Positions 35,364 to 46,608 are shown, numbered from the stretch's first letter. The stretch: DNA of 64,000 nt from Rhodobacteraceae bacterium IMCC1335 (GCA_039640495.1 CP046864.1:3645001-3709000); one strand, 5' to 3'. Made by a program: numbers and translations. Notes: generated by a model not told the origin, from the letters alone.

Positions 35364-37364
35364 CTAGGCCGTAATGCGGGGCCGGCCTGACACCACAGCG
35401 GTTAGTCGCGCTTCAATGAAAACCATGCGATTCTCTGCCTGCGTTTTTGAAATATCGCGCTGCCAGCTTAGCTCAAGCGCATCAGCCCCTGCAGCCTTCG
35501 CCTGCGTTATCGCCTGATCCCTCAAGATCTGCTCAAGCGTTTCAAGCGCCAGTGTTTCTTGCGTAAAATCCTGCGTGCCCGCGCCACTATGGACGCGAAA
35601 CACGCCTTCTGTGGGCGCGGTCACCGTACCGCTGGCGCGCATCGTAATCTGCCCGACAACTGCGCCGATAGCATTTGCAACATCGCCATGCTGGGGAAGC
35701 AGCATTGGGCAGTTCAGGCGCGCCCCAACCGCAGGGTAATAGCTTGGCGCCGAAGCGCCCAAACCTACCACAGGCAGGTTTAGGCCAGCATCCAGTTTTA
35801 TCAATCCACGATGCCCGCTTAGCCCACGTTCCAGCAAGATATGCCCTGCCAAATCTTGCGAGGCCAACCCAAAGCTTTGCTCTTCTTCGGCAAAAGCCAC
35901 GTCTAACAACGCAGTGGAGGTTTGGCGAGTGAGTTGATCGATTATCATATCCGCCATATCTTGTGGGCTTTTTGCCAAGCGCTGCCCGGCGCCCGTGCGC
36001 CGCCGCCCAAAAACGCTCAGGGCTTTTTGCGCCGCACCGCGATCCCAAAGTTGCGAAGCGCCCAGAAAATGGCTGGCATCCGAAGGCGTTAAAGCTGCAA
36101 TTTGTATCACCCCCCGCGACAGCAAGCGGCGCAAAACCTGCTGCTCTAACCGACTTTTCAGCACCTTATCCAAGGGTTGAAAATCAAGGGTGAGGCGCTG
36201 ATAAAGCGCCAGATCGCGGCCTTGTAGCCCTTGCATAGCCTGCCCCGCAAGGCGGCGCACAAAACGCCCATCATATTCGCTTGGAAGCGCCGTATGGAGC
36301 TGACGATCTAACGCATCATGCACCAGATCGGGGGCCTCTATCGCCGCCAAGCAAATTGGCAAAACGCGTTTGGGCCCCAGCAAAACGCCACCCTGCAACC
36401 CTTCAGATAAAAAATGAACTTCGCTATCGCCCCCCAAACCAGAGGTGCGCATAGCAACAGCCTCCACCATGGTGCGATAAGGGCCCACTTGGGCCCCCTG
36501 CGGATCCAGCGCTGGTTGCCCGTTGCGCAAAACGGCAATATCCGTGGTGGTGCCACCAATATCAGAAACCAAAGCTGTTTTTTCACCAGTGAGCCACCGC
36601 GCGCCCACCAGCGAGGCAGCAGGCCCGCTTAGAATGGTCTCGATGGGTTTGTCGCGCGCCAGTTGCGCCGAAATCAAGGCCCCATCGCCGCGCACCACCA
36701 TCAAGGGCGCCAGAATACCAAGCGCCGTTAATTTGAAGCTTGCCCGCTCAATCAAACCATCAATCATCCCAATCAAACGGGCGTTTAACACCGATGTGAG
36801 CGCCCGCTTTGGCCCATTTAATTTCGAGGATAGCTGATAAGACGCGCTGACCGGCTTTCCCGAGACCGCGCGGATAAGCTGGCTCGCCGCTTCTTCATGC
36901 GCCGGATTGCGCGTGGCGAACTGCCCGGCCACGGCAAAAGCTGACACCCCGGTTTGCGCCTCTACCCAGCTTTGCAAGGCGCGCAGACCCAAAGGCTGCT
37001 GCTCCGATCCTGAATGATCATGCCCCCCGGGTAATTCGATGGCCGGATCACCGGCCAATACCTCAGACAGGCCATGGCGGATCAGATCACCGGGGCGAAA
37101 CCCGATATAGACCAATCCCACCCGTCCGCCTTGCCCTTCAACCAACGCGTTCGTGGCCAATGTGGTTGATAGCGAGGCCATCGCGATCTCTTCCGGTTTG
37201 ATCTGCGAGGCGGCCAAAACCGCCGCGACAGCCTTGCCAATGCCCTCGGCCAGATCTGCGCGCGTGGTTAAGGATTTTGCGCTGGCGATCACTTCTGTTT
37301 CATCGCGCAGCAAAACTGCATCCGTAAAAGTACCACCCGTATCAACGCCCAGTAAAACGGCCAT
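35364..37364 (-). CDS. Hydantoinase A/5-oxoprolinase family protein
   Basis: A 666-residue HyuA-type protein of the actin-like ATPase fold. The N-terminal phosphate motif LLGVDTGGTFTDAVLL and the central SDIGGTTTDIAVLRNG are both present, with STTLATNALVEGQGGRVGL, typical of ATP-dependent N-methylhydantoinase or 5-oxoprolinase A subunits. The usual partner HyuB is not next to it, so substrate and activity are uncertain. The gene is isolated in orientation with queG and gst but 117 bases from queG. Start ATG 37364. Confidence 0.85.
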   Translation of the reverse strand: MAVLLGVDTGGTFTDAVLLRDETEVIASAKSLTTRADLAEGIGKAVAAVLAASQIKPEEIAMASLSTTLATNALVEGQGGRVGLVYIGFRPGDLIRHGLSEVLAGDPAIELPGGHDHSGSEQQPLGLRALQSWVEAQTGVSAFAVAGQFATRNPAHEEAASQLIRAVSGKPVSASYQLSSKLNGPKRALTSVLNARLIGMIDGLIERASFKLTALGILAPLMVVRGDGALISAQLARDKPIETILSGPAASLVGARWLTGEKTALVSDIGGTTTDIAVLRNGQPALDPQGAQVGPYRTMVEAVAMRTSGLGGDSEVHFLSEGLQGGVLLGPKRVLPICLAAIEAPDLVHDALDRQLHTALPSEYDGRFVRRLAGQAMQGLQGRDLALYQRLTLDFQPLDKVLKSRLEQQVLRRLLSRGVIQIAALTPSDASHFLGASQLWDRGAAQKALSVFGRRRTGAGQRLAKSPQDMADMIIDQLTRQTSTALLDVAFAEEEQSFGLASQDLAGHILLERGLSGHRGLIKLDAGLNLPVVGLGASAPSYYPAVGARLNCPMLLPQHGDVANAIGAVVGQITMRASGTVTAPTEGVFRVHSGAGTQDFTQETLALETLEQILRDQAITQAKAAGADALELSWQRDISKTQAENRMVFIEARLTAVVSGRPRITA

Positions 37365-37481
37365 CTGATCCTCTTAATGATTGACTGTTACAGTTGCCTC
37401 CGCCCGCACCTAGTCGCAATTAAAGCCAAAAGAAAGACAGATTACGACACAAAGCCGCGGATCAAAGCCGCTTTCGGCCAG

Positions 37482-38531
37482 TTAAAGTTTTTCAAGCTGC
37501 GCTTGCGCCCAAATCGCTGCTTCTGCGACCGTTGGGTCAGCATCTGATTGCAGTCGGGCGGCCACCGCTGCCAACTCAACCTGCTGCGAATTTCCGATCG
37601 CATAAAGCACATTGCGTATAAAACGATCACGGCCGATTCGTTTGATCGGGCTGCCCGAAAATTTCTGGCGAAATTCCGCATCCTTTAGCATCGCCAGCTC
37701 GGCCAATTTTGGCGCGGTTAAATCTTCGCGCGCATGAAAGCGCATATCTTGCGCGGTTTGTGCAAATTTATTCCACGGGCATGCCGCCAAACAATCATCG
37801 CAACCATAAATGCGATTTCCCATCTGCGCCCGTAAATCAAGATCCACCGGGCCTTTATGTTCAATCGTCAGATAGGAAATGCAGCGCCGCGCATCCAGCT
37901 GATATGGCGCTGGAAAAGCCTGCGTCGGGCAAGCCTGCAAACACGCCTGACAAGATCCGCAATGATCCGGCTCTTTTTCATCCAACGGCAAATCGAGCGT
38001 TGTAAAAATCGCGCCCAAGAAAAACCAATTGCCCAGCGATCGGTTGACCAAATTGGTATGTTTGCCTTGCCAGCCAAGCCCAGCAGCCTGCGCCAAGGGT
38101 TTTTCTGGCACCGGCGCCGTATCCACAAACACTTTAACAGCGCCGCCCTTCTCGGCGATTAACCAACGGGCCAAGGCTTTCAGACGCTTTTTAATAACAT
38201 CATGGTAATCTTTATTTCGGGCATAAACAGAAATTGTACCGCGATCAGGCTGCGCCAAAACCGCCATCGGATCTTCGCTGGGCGCGTAGGACCGCGCCAG
38301 CATTATAACCGATTTCGCCTCTGGCCACAGGGCGCTGGGATCCGAACGCCAGGCTTGGCGATCCTCCAGCCAAGCCATTTGTCCATGATAATTTTTGGCC
38401 AAAAATGCGCGCAAATCGGCCTCCATCTGGGGTACGGCCGAGGGTTGGCAAATCGCCAGTTGATCAAAACCTTCCCCCTTGGCCTGCGCCAAAAGCCGCT
38501 GTTTAAGCTCTTGCATCAGATCCCGGCCCAA
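37482..38531 (-). CDS. queG: Epoxyqueuosine reductase QueG
   Basis: A 349-residue cobalamin and iron-sulfur enzyme that reduces epoxyqueuosine to queuosine in tRNA (Asp, Asn, His, Tyr), the last step of Q synthesis. It has [31 protein letters not shown], and two [4Fe-4S] ferredoxin motifs, [16 protein letters not shown] and [14 protein letters not shown], then a HEAT-like C-terminus with [10 protein letters not shown]. All landmarks match family length. It follows gst by 38 bases. Confidence 0.95.
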   Translation of the reverse strand: MGRDLMQELKQRLLAQAKGEGFDQLAICQPSAVPQMEADLRAFLAKNYHGQMAWLEDRQAWRSDPSALWPEAKSVIMLARSYAPSEDPMAVLAQPDRGTISVYARNKDYHDVIKKRLKALARWLIAEKGGAVKVFVDTAPVPEKPLAQAAGLGWQGKHTNLVNRSLGNWFFLGAIFTTLDLPLDEKEPDHCGSCQACLQACPTQAFPAPYQLDARRCISYLTIEHKGPVDLDLRAQMGNRIYGCDDCLAACPWNKFAQTAQDMRFHAREDLTAPKLAELAMLKDAEFRQKFSGSPIKRIGRDRFIRNVLYAIGNSQQVELAAVAARLQSDADPTVAEAAIWAQAQLEKL

Positions 38532-38569
38532 TATAGGACGCCGCGCCTCTGCCTGAGCCGCACGCCATG

Positions 38570-39235
38570 TTAGAAATCCAAATCATTGTAATGTTTGGGC
38601 GGTGGAAACCCCGGCACTTGATCCGCCAGAATACTTCGAAACGCAGGGCGAGATTTGATTTTTGCGTACCAATCTTTCACGATGGCCGATCGATTCCAAT
38701 CCACATCTGAAATATAATCTAGCACTGACAGATGCGCGGCAGCTGCAAAATCTGCCAGCGTCATCTGATCCCCCGCAAGCCAGCGGCGCTGGTCCAACAG
38801 CTCAGACATATAATCAAGATGAAATTTTATCGCCTTCATACCTGCAATCACGTGTTTGCTTTCAGGAAAACCCTCACCGGTGATTTTCTTGATCACCCGC
38901 TCATTTAGCAATTTTACCGTCACGTCTTTGTGAAACTTATCATCGAACCACGCGATCAAACGGCGCATTTCGTATTTGTCCAAAGCGGTTTTGGGCAGCA
39001 GCGCTGGATCGGGGTATAAATCCTCAAGAAATTCGCAAATCGCACCGCTTTGAGTGAGATAGCCGCTTTCATGGCGCAAAATCGGAACTTGCCCAGCCGG
39101 ATTACGGCGCAAAAAATCCGTGCTGCGCTCCCAGTATTTTTCATCGACCAGCTCAACCTCAACGCGTTTTTCAGCAAGGGTCAGCCGAATTTTCCGACAA
39201 AACGGCGAGAGAGGGGCATGATACAAGCGCAGCAT
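38570..39235 (-). CDS. Glutathione S-transferase family protein
   Basis: A 221-residue GST: thioredoxin-like N-terminal domain with [20 protein letters not shown] (putative catalytic Ser/Cys region), the cis-Pro [11 protein letters not shown] and [14 protein letters not shown] glutathione-binding motif, then an all-helical domain containing [22 protein letters not shown] (N-capping box). Substrate unknown. It probably shares a transcript with queG. Confidence 0.9.
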   Translation of the reverse strand: MLRLYHAPLSPFCRKIRLTLAEKRVEVELVDEKYWERSTDFLRRNPAGQVPILRHESGYLTQSGAICEFLEDLYPDPALLPKTALDKYEMRRLIAWFDDKFHKDVTVKLLNERVIKKITGEGFPESKHVIAGMKAIKFHLDYMSELLDQRRWLAGDQMTLADFAAAAHLSVLDYISDVDWNRSAIVKDWYAKIKSRPAFRSILADQVPGFPPPKHYNDLDF

Positions 39236-39420
39236 TTCAGACTTTCAAAACAAATAACGTCTCACTTTGAATGCCTTGTCAGAGCGGGTTTTTCAATCCT
39301 TCAAACGCCAATTTATCCTGCTTGGCACGATTATATCGCCTAAGCCGGTTTGCCAAAGACGCGTCTGACATAGGCAGCGCGCTTGAGCTCTTTAAACCAA
39401 GGGCCCAAGCGCTGCTTTGC

Positions 39421-42400
39421 TTATTCAGCCGGAATACTTTTGGCTTCATCCGATAAAGGATGCGGCAGATGCACCAACATCTCTTTAGGGCACACTTGCA
39501 AAAAGTGGTCTTTTTCCACATCCCATTGGCGCAAAATATCATGCGCCTTAGGGCTGCCGGTTTCTTCAGCATGGCGTGAAATCAAAGATTTCAACTGCTC
39601 TTGCCAATGTCCAATCGTGACCGGACAGGTGACCAATGTTTCCATATTCATCCGGCTTTGCGCCAGCGAGTCTGGATCATAGATATAGGCCATGCCACCC
39701 GTCATACCGGCGCCAAAATTGGCCCCGACAGTGCCCAAAATCACCGCAACCCCGCCGGTCATATATTCGCACCCATTGCTGCCGCAGCCTTCAACCACAA
39801 CCTTGGCACCTGAATTGCGCACGCCAAAGCGCTCACCGGCGCGCCCGCTTGCGAATAAGTGGCCATCGGTGGCGCCATAGAGAACCGTGTTGCCGATAAT
39901 TGTATTATCCGCCGCCACCAAGGGGCTGGTCATTGCAGGGCGCACCACAATCATGCCCCCTGACAGCCCTTTACCAACATAATCATTGGCATCCCCCGAC
40001 ACTTGCAGCTTCAGCCCGGGCGCGGCGAAGGCGCCCAAAGATTGGCCCGCGCTGCCGGTAAGCTTGATCGTTAGATGATCTTCTTGCAGCGCATTGCGCA
40101 TACCGAATTTGGTTACGATATGGCTGGATATGCGCGTGCCGACGGTGCGGTGGGTGTTTTGAACCGAATAAGACAGCTGCATTTTTTCGCCATCTTGTAA
40201 AAACCGCGCCGCGTCGCGCACAATCTCAGCATCCAGCGTATCAGGAACCGTATTGCGGGGACGGTCACGGTTATACACAACCGTGTCAGCCCCATCGACG
40301 CGGATCAGAAGTGGGTTCAAGTCCAGATCATCCAAATGTTCGGCGCCCCGGCTGACTTGACCGAGCAGATCGGCCCGACCAATGATCTCATCCAATGAGC
40401 GCGCGCCAATGCTCGCCAGAATTTCGCGCACCTCTTGCGCATAGAAGGTGATCAAATTCACGACTTTATCCGCAGAGCCGGTGAATTTTGAGCGCAGCTC
40501 TTCGTTTTGCGTGCACACGCCGACCGGGCATGTGTTGGATTGGCACTGCCGCACCATAATACAGCCCATCGCAATCAACGCTGCGGTGCCGATGCCAAAT
40601 TCTTCGGCCCCCATCATCGCAGCCATGATGATATCACGACCCGTGCGCAAACCGCCATCGGTGCGTAAAGTAATGCGGTCGCGCAGATTGTTCATCGCCA
40701 ACACTTGATGGGCCTCGGTCAATCCCATTTCCCATGGCAAGCCGGCAAATTTGATCGAGGTTGCCGGAGAGGCACCGGTGCCCCCATTATGGCCGGAAAT
40801 CAAAATCACATCTGCTTCGGCTTTTGCAACCCCGGCCGCGATCGTGCCCACGCCCGAAGAAGCGACCAATTTCACCGTCACTTTGCAGCGCGGGTTGATT
40901 TGTTTCAAATCATAGATCAGCTGCGCCAAATCCTCGATCGAATAAATATCGTGATGTGGAGGCGGGGAAATTAACGTAACGCCCTTGGTGGAATGGCGCA
41001 AACGGGCGATCAAATCGGTGACCTTCATGCCCGGCAGCTGACCGCCTTCACCTGGTTTCGCCCCTTGCGCGACCTTAATCTCAAGCTCTTCACATTGGTT
41101 GAGATATTCCGCAGTCACGCCAAAGCGGCCCGAAGCAACTTGCTTAATTTTCGCCGATGGGTTGTCACCATTTGGTTCGGGGTGAAAATGCGCTGGATCC
41201 TCGCCCCCTTCGCCGCTATCCGATTTGGCACCGATACGGTTCATCGCGACGTTTAGCGTTTTATGCGCTTCCGGGCTTAAGGCACCCAAAGACATACCCG
41301 GCGTCACAAAGCGCCGACGAATCGCGGTGATGCTTTCCACTTCCTCTAATGGCACAGGATCACCGATCGGCTTCACAGCCAGCAAATCGCGCAAATGAAT
41401 TGGCGGGTTTGATTGCATGCGGGCAGAATATTGTTTCCATAAATCAAAGCTGGCCCGATCACAGGCGGTTTGCATCATATGCATGGTCTGGGCCTCCCAA
41501 GCGTGGGTTTCACCAGTTTTGCGCGATTTATAAAACCCGCCCATCGGCAAAACACCCGTGGCACCCTGCCAAGCTGCCGCGTGAATTTCTTCTGCTTTTT
41601 TCTGCACGCCGCTGACGCCAATGCCCGAAATCCGGCTCATCAAGCCCGGGAAATATTCAGCGCACATCGCACGGCTAAGCCCAACAGCTTCAAAATTCAA
41701 ACCGCCCCGATAGGAAGAAATCACCGAAATACCCATTTTCGACATGATTTTCAGCAAGCCTTGATCGATCGCCTCGCGATAGCGCGACACAACCTCTGTC
41801 AGGGTCCCGTTCAGCAAGCCGCGCTCAATCCGATCGTTCAAACTGTCCTCGGCCAAATAGGCATTCACCACCGTTGCCCCCGCGCCAATCAAAACCGCAA
41901 AATAATGCGGATCAATGCATTCTGCAGACCGCACATTCAGCGAACAGAACGTACGCAAGCCTTTGCGGGTGAGATGGCTGTGCACCGCGGAGGTGGCCAA
42001 AATCATCGGCATGGCGATTTTTTCTGCGTTAGAGGCGTGATCGCTCAAAACCAAATGACCCGCCCCCGAACGTACGGCATCTTCTGCCTCTGCCCGGATG
42101 CGCTCCAAGCCTGTTTGCAGGGCTGATGGCCCTGAGCCAACGGCAAAGCTACAGTCAATCTCAACCATCGGCGCGTTAAAATGCCGGGTCAATTCCTCCC
42201 ATTGCGCATTTCCAACGAAGGGGCTGTCAAGCACCAGAATTTCAGTTTGCGCGCTGCTTTCATCCAATACGTTTTTAAGATTTCCAAATCGCGTTTTCAG
42301 GCTCATCACGCGGTATTCGCGCAGGCTGTCAATCGGCGGGTTGGTCACTTGCGAGAAATTTTGCCGGAAATAATGCGACAAGGGGCGATATTTTTTCGAC

Positions 42401-43974
42401 AAGACCGCGCTCGGCGTATCATCACCCATCGATGCCAGCGTTTCTTTGCCATCTTCGGCCATCGGCGCCAGAATTTGTTCGAGCTCTTCGATCGAATATC
42501 CCGCGGCAATCTGACGTTGACGCAAATCTGCGCCGGTAAATAGCGGGGCTTCGGTGACGCTTGCCAAAGGCGCGTCTAATTCGTTGATTTTCTCAACCCA
42601 GCTGCCAAAGGGCTGCGCGGCCGCCAATTTATCTTTGATCGCTGTGTCATGGTATAATTTTCCATCACTCATATCGACCGCGAGCAATTGCCCCGGGCCC
42701 AAAGCGCCCTTTTCGCGCACCGTGGCCTCGTCAATCGGCACCATGCCGGTTTCGGATCCGGCGATCAGCAAGCCATCGCCCGTCACCACATAGCGCATCG
42801 GGCGCAAACCATTACGGTCCAGCCCAGCGCAAACCCAGCGACCATCGGTCATCGCCAACGCCGCAGGGCCATCCCATGGCTCCATCACCGAATTGCAGTA
42901 AGAATACATATCCCGCCAAGCATCGGGCAGGTCTTTGCCCTGCTTTGACCAGGTTTCAGGCACTAACATGGTTTTCGCCATTGGCGCATTGCGCCCAGCG
43001 CGCACCAAGGCCTCGAACACCGCGTCAAGCGCCGCAGAATCAGAAGAGCCACTTGGCACGATGGGTTTGATGTCTTCAGCCGTCTCGCCAAATGCCATAC
43101 TTGCCATGCGAATTTCATGGCTTTTCATCCAATTCACATTGCCTTTCAGCGTGTTGATTTCGCCATTATGCGCGAGCATCCGAAACGGCTGCGCCAACCA
43201 CCATTGGGGAAACGTGTTTGTGGAATAGCGCTGATGATAGATGGCAAAGGCGCTGGTGAAGCGCTCATCCATCAAATCAGGATAGAACACCGCCACCTGT
43301 TCGGCCAGCATCATGCCCTTGTAAATGATCGAACGGCAAGATAGCGAGGCGATGTAAAGTTGCCCCACACCCGATGCGGCCGCAGATTTTTCAATTCGGC
43401 GGCGGATCACGTAGAGATCGCGCTCAAACGTTTCTTCATCTACCCCTTTGGAGTTGCTGATCAGAATTTGTTCAATTTCGGGCCGCGTTGCGTTGGCTTT
43501 TTCGCCTAAACAACTGACCTCAACGGGCACGTGCCGCCATCCATAGATATAATAACCCATCCGCAAAACTTCGCTTTCAACGATGCTTCGGCAGGTTTCT
43601 TGAGCGCCAAAATCTGCGCGGGGTAAAAACACCTGCCCCACAGCCACCAGCTCATCTTGGCGCGGTTCATGCCCCGTCCGGCGGATTTGATCATAGAAAA
43701 ACCGCACGGGTATTTGCACGTGAATGCCGGCTCCGTCGCCGGTTTTGCCATCTGCATCCACAGCGCCGCGGTGCCAAACCGCTTTCAACGCGGCAATGCC
43801 ATTTTCAACAACTTTGCGGCTGGCCTTGCCATTGATCGACACCACCAAACCTACGCCGCATGAGGCATGCTCATCTTCTTCGCGATACAGGCTGTTCTGC
43901 GTCATCCATTGGCGCTTTTGTTCCTGTTGCTTCATCCAATCTGGCCCAAAGCCCGTGGTGTTTTCATGTGTCAT
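39421..43974 (-). CDS. gltB: Glutamate synthase (NADPH) large subunit
   Basis: A 1517-residue GOGAT alpha subunit that makes glutamate from glutamine and 2-oxoglutarate. A short propeptide precedes the catalytic Cys39 in EHASCGVGLV (class II glutaminase). The central domain follows, then the FMN/2-oxoglutarate synthase domain (GHNGGTGASPATSIKFAGLPWEMG), the [3Fe-4S] loop CQSNTCPVGVC, and the C-terminal GXGXG beta-helix domain (GLSGGMIVVRP, YGATDGHLFASGRAGERFGVRNSGA). ATG 43974 follows a strong AAGGAG site. It lies 78 bases after gltD and assimilates ammonium from urease and similar sources. Confidence 0.97.
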   Translation of the reverse strand: MTHENTTGFGPDWMKQQEQKRQWMTQNSLYREEDEHASCGVGLVVSINGKASRKVVENGIAALKAVWHRGAVDADGKTGDGAGIHVQIPVRFFYDQIRRTGHEPRQDELVAVGQVFLPRADFGAQETCRSIVESEVLRMGYYIYGWRHVPVEVSCLGEKANATRPEIEQILISNSKGVDEETFERDLYVIRRRIEKSAAASGVGQLYIASLSCRSIIYKGMMLAEQVAVFYPDLMDERFTSAFAIYHQRYSTNTFPQWWLAQPFRMLAHNGEINTLKGNVNWMKSHEIRMASMAFGETAEDIKPIVPSGSSDSAALDAVFEALVRAGRNAPMAKTMLVPETWSKQGKDLPDAWRDMYSYCNSVMEPWDGPAALAMTDGRWVCAGLDRNGLRPMRYVVTGDGLLIAGSETGMVPIDEATVREKGALGPGQLLAVDMSDGKLYHDTAIKDKLAAAQPFGSWVEKINELDAPLASVTEAPLFTGADLRQRQIAAGYSIEELEQILAPMAEDGKETLASMGDDTPSAVLSKKYRPLSHYFRQNFSQVTNPPIDSLREYRVMSLKTRFGNLKNVLDESSAQTEILVLDSPFVGNAQWEELTRHFNAPMVEIDCSFAVGSGPSALQTGLERIRAEAEDAVRSGAGHLVLSDHASNAEKIAMPMILATSAVHSHLTRKGLRTFCSLNVRSAECIDPHYFAVLIGAGATVVNAYLAEDSLNDRIERGLLNGTLTEVVSRYREAIDQGLLKIMSKMGISVISSYRGGLNFEAVGLSRAMCAEYFPGLMSRISGIGVSGVQKKAEEIHAAAWQGATGVLPMGGFYKSRKTGETHAWEAQTMHMMQTACDRASFDLWKQYSARMQSNPPIHLRDLLAVKPIGDPVPLEEVESITAIRRRFVTPGMSLGALSPEAHKTLNVAMNRIGAKSDSGEGGEDPAHFHPEPNGDNPSAKIKQVASGRFGVTAEYLNQCEELEIKVAQGAKPGEGGQLPGMKVTDLIARLRHSTKGVTLISPPPHHDIYSIEDLAQLIYDLKQINPRCKVTVKLVASSGVGTIAAGVAKAEADVILISGHNGGTGASPATSIKFAGLPWEMGLTEAHQVLAMNNLRDRITLRTDGGLRTGRDIIMAAMMGAEEFGIGTAALIAMGCIMVRQCQSNTCPVGVCTQNEELRSKFTGSADKVVNLITFYAQEVREILASIGARSLDEIIGRADLLGQVSRGAEHLDDLDLNPLLIRVDGADTVVYNRDRPRNTVPDTLDAEIVRDAARFLQDGEKMQLSYSVQNTHRTVGTRISSHIVTKFGMRNALQEDHLTIKLTGSAGQSLGAFAAPGLKLQVSGDANDYVGKGLSGGMIVVRPAMTSPLVAADNTIIGNTVLYGATDGHLFASGRAGERFGVRNSGAKVVVEGCGSNGCEYMTGGVAVILGTVGANFGAGMTGGMAYIYDPDSLAQSRMNMETLVTCPVTIGHWQEQLKSLISRHAEETGSPKAHDILRQWDVEKDHFLQVCPKEMLVHLPHPLSDEAKSIPAE

Positions 43975-44052
43975 GGATCATCTCCTTATGCGGCGGCGAC
44001 CAATTTGCCCGAAGCCATTTGATGGCGGGCGTCAGCGCGGCCTTTTATCTTG

Positions 44053-45528
44053 TTATTCTGCGGCGATAGCAGCCGAAGGTTGCAGCTCGGCAATGATCGC
44101 ATTGGCCGTATCCTGCCCATCTTTGATGGCCCAAACCACCAAGGAGGCCCCGCGCACGATATCGCCCACTGCGTAAACCCCCGGAAGCGCTGTTTTCCCG
44201 CTTCCAAACGCGGCTTTTATCGTTCCCCAGCGGGTCACGGGCAATTCGGGTTGGTCAAATAAATGCGGAAGATCTTCCGGTTCAAAGCCCAGCGCTTTGA
44301 TCACCAGATCCGCCTTTTCGACATAGCGGCTGCCCTCGATCACCTCGGGCATGCGCCGTCCGGTGGCATCAGGCGCCCCAAGACGCATTTTATGGCCCAG
44401 CACGCCGCGCACCGGGCCAGCTTGCCCGGCGACCGCTTTCACATCCTGAATGTTCGTATCATCTACAAAAGCTTCTGGCGCGGATAGCCATTCAAAAACA
44501 ACGCCTTCTTCCTCGGCATTTTCAACTTCCCGCTGCGATCCGGGCATATTGGCGCGGTCGCGGCGGTACATGCATTTTACCGAGGTGGCCCCTTGGCGGA
44601 TCGCCGTGCGCACGCAATCCATCGCCGTATCCCCACCGCCGATCACCACCACGTTTTTATCGGCAGCATTCAACGCACCACTGGTAAATTCTGGCACGTC
44701 ATCGCCAAAATTTTCACGGTTTGACGTGGCCAGAAAGTCGAGCGCTTGCACAACGCCCGAGAGCGCGCCGCCCGGAACATCCAAATCGCGGATTTTGTAA
44801 ACGCCAGTAGCCACAATCACGGCATCATGCTGCGCGCGCAGGTCCTCAAACGTGATATCTTCGCCGATATTGCAATTCAACTTAAGCGTCACCCCGCCAT
44901 CAACCAATTGCTGATTGCGGCGCATAACAATGTCTTTTTCCAGCTTGAAGCCGGGAATACCATAGGTGAGCAATCCACCTGCCCGGTCATAGCGGTCATA
45001 AATCGTCACCTGAAACCCCGCCCGGCGCAGCCGATCTGCAGCGGCTAACCCACCGGGCCCTGCGCCAATAATACCAACCGATTTATCAAGCTCGCGTGCA
45101 GGTGATAAAGGCTGCACCCAGCCTTCTTGCCATGCGGTATCGGTGATATATTTCTCGACAGCCCCAATCGTGACAGTTTCATGGCCCGATTGCTCGATCA
45201 CGCAATTGCCCTCGCACAGACGGTCTTGCGGACAGATCCGCCCGCAGATCTCAGGAAAACTATTGGTCGCCTGCGACACCTCATAGGCTTCTTGCAGGCG
45301 GCCCTCGGCGGTTAAGTGCAACCAATCGGGGATGTTGTTGTGAAGCGGGCAATGCGACTGGCAGTAAGGCACCCCGCATTGGCTACAGCGGCTGGCCTGC
45401 TCTTTTGCCTTCTCAGCCGCGAATTCGGCGTAAATTTCTTTGAAATCTTCTGCACGCTCGGTTGCGCTGCGTTTCTTTGGCATATCGCGTTCGATCGACA
45501 CGAATTTTAACATTGGCTGCTTGGCCAT
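44053..45528 (-). CDS. gltD: Glutamate synthase (NADPH) small subunit
   Basis: A 491-residue GOGAT beta subunit that passes electrons from NADPH via FAD and Fe-S centres to GltB. The N-terminal cysteine motifs CSQCGVPYCQSHCPLHN and CGRICPQDRLCEGNC are present, followed by the FAD motif GIIGAGPGGLAAADRLR and NADPH motif VVIGGGDTAMDCVRTA. ATG 45528 has an AGGAGG site. It is the first gene of gltD-gltB, unlike E. coli where gltB leads. Confidence 0.97.
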   Translation of the reverse strand: MAKQPMLKFVSIERDMPKKRSATERAEDFKEIYAEFAAEKAKEQASRCSQCGVPYCQSHCPLHNNIPDWLHLTAEGRLQEAYEVSQATNSFPEICGRICPQDRLCEGNCVIEQSGHETVTIGAVEKYITDTAWQEGWVQPLSPARELDKSVGIIGAGPGGLAAADRLRRAGFQVTIYDRYDRAGGLLTYGIPGFKLEKDIVMRRNQQLVDGGVTLKLNCNIGEDITFEDLRAQHDAVIVATGVYKIRDLDVPGGALSGVVQALDFLATSNRENFGDDVPEFTSGALNAADKNVVVIGGGDTAMDCVRTAIRQGATSVKCMYRRDRANMPGSQREVENAEEEGVVFEWLSAPEAFVDDTNIQDVKAVAGQAGPVRGVLGHKMRLGAPDATGRRMPEVIEGSRYVEKADLVIKALGFEPEDLPHLFDQPELPVTRWGTIKAAFGSGKTALPGVYAVGDIVRGASLVVWAIKDGQDTANAIIAELQPSAAIAAE

Positions 45529-45654
45529 GAGAGCCTCCTACTTTCACTTTCTGGTTATGTAGCGGAAGCCTATCAAAAAGAAAAGGCAGAAGTGCTGACG
45601 TTTATTTTCAATTACGCCCTTAAAAAGCAAATAATTGACAATCTAGATCAAAAA

Positions 45655-45675
45655 TTAAGTCCGAGTCGGACTTAA
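45655..45675. promoter_or_regulatory. Perfect 21-bp operator-like palindrome between gltD and uppP
   Basis: TTAAGTCCGA (45655-45664) and TCGGACTTAA (45666-45675) are perfectly complementary around one G. The site lies 127 bases from gltD and 65 bases from uppP starts, close to a TTGACA (45635-45640). Its shape fits a dimeric repressor such as an Rrf2- or TetR-type protein, but I cannot name one. It could control either gene. Confidence 0.55.
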
Positions 45676-45739
45676 AAAGAGTGTTTCTATTATAAATCTG
45701 TTGGTTATATGATGGGTTTGCACCATTATAAGGTTTTAA

Positions 45740-46546
45740 ATGCCCCTGCTTCATTTGATTATATTAGCTATTATTCAAGGGGTTACCGAATTCCTTCCCG
45801 TTTCCTCAAGCGCCCATTTGATCCTATTTCCTGCGCTCACCGGTACCACAGATCAAGGGCCTGTTATCGATGTCGCCGTCCATTTCGGCACGCTGCTTGC
45901 CGTTATGCTGTATTTTCACAGCGAGGTGCGGAAGATCTTTTTTGGCGCCGGCCACCTATTGAAAGGCAGAACCACGCAACCCGAGGCCAGATTCGCGCTC
46001 TACCTGATCTATGCCACCCTGCCCGCCATCGCCGTCGGCTTTATGCTCAAACTTTCTGGTGTAAGCGGCGCGATGCGCGAAAATGTTGCGCTGATCGGCT
46101 GGGCAATGCTGGGATTCGGCCTGCTTCTCTGGTGGGCTGATCGACGCCCCAAAAGCCTGAAAACTCTTTCAGATTTCAGCCGAGGCGATGCGCTGAAACT
46201 GGGCCTCTGGCAAGCGCTAGCGCTTATTCCGGGCACCTCGCGATCCGGCATCACCATCACCGGGGCGCTCTTGGCAGGCTATAGTCGGCACGAAGCCGCG
46301 CGCTTATCCATGCTGATGTCAATCCCGGTGATCCTAGCCGCGACAGCGCTGGCCAGCCTTGATCTGATTGCCGAGGGAGCGACCACACGATTGCGCGATG
46401 CGGCATTGGCCGCCGCTTTTGCAGCCTTCTCAGCGTTCATTGCTTTGGGGCTAATGATGCGCCTGCTGCGCAGCATCAGCTTCACGCCTTATGTGATCTA
46501 TCGGGTGGTTTTCGGGGCTAGCCTGATCCTTTGGGCCAGCCTTTAA
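45740..46546 (+). CDS. uppP: Undecaprenyl-diphosphatase
   Basis: A 268-residue integral membrane phosphatase (BacA family) that recycles undecaprenyl pyrophosphate for cell wall synthesis and gives basal bacitracin resistance. The two catalytic motifs are present: [19 protein letters not shown] near the N-terminus and [17 protein letters not shown] in the second half. About eight helices predicted. Start ATG 45740; a short frame that starts upstream at 45709 is a shadow. Confidence 0.95.
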   Translation: MPLLHLIILAIIQGVTEFLPVSSSAHLILFPALTGTTDQGPVIDVAVHFGTLLAVMLYFHSEVRKIFFGAGHLLKGRTTQPEARFALYLIYATLPAIAVGFMLKLSGVSGAMRENVALIGWAMLGFGLLLWWADRRPKSLKTLSDFSRGDALKLGLWQALALIPGTSRSGITITGALLAGYSRHEAARLSMLMSIPVILAATALASLDLIAEGATTRLRDAALAAAFAAFSAFIALGLMMRLLRSISFTPYVIYRVVFGASLILWASL

Positions 46547-46608
46547 ACCACGCAGTCACTGTGCTAGTGACGTGCTCAGAGCATCTAATGCAGCAAAAGG
46601 ACAAAACA

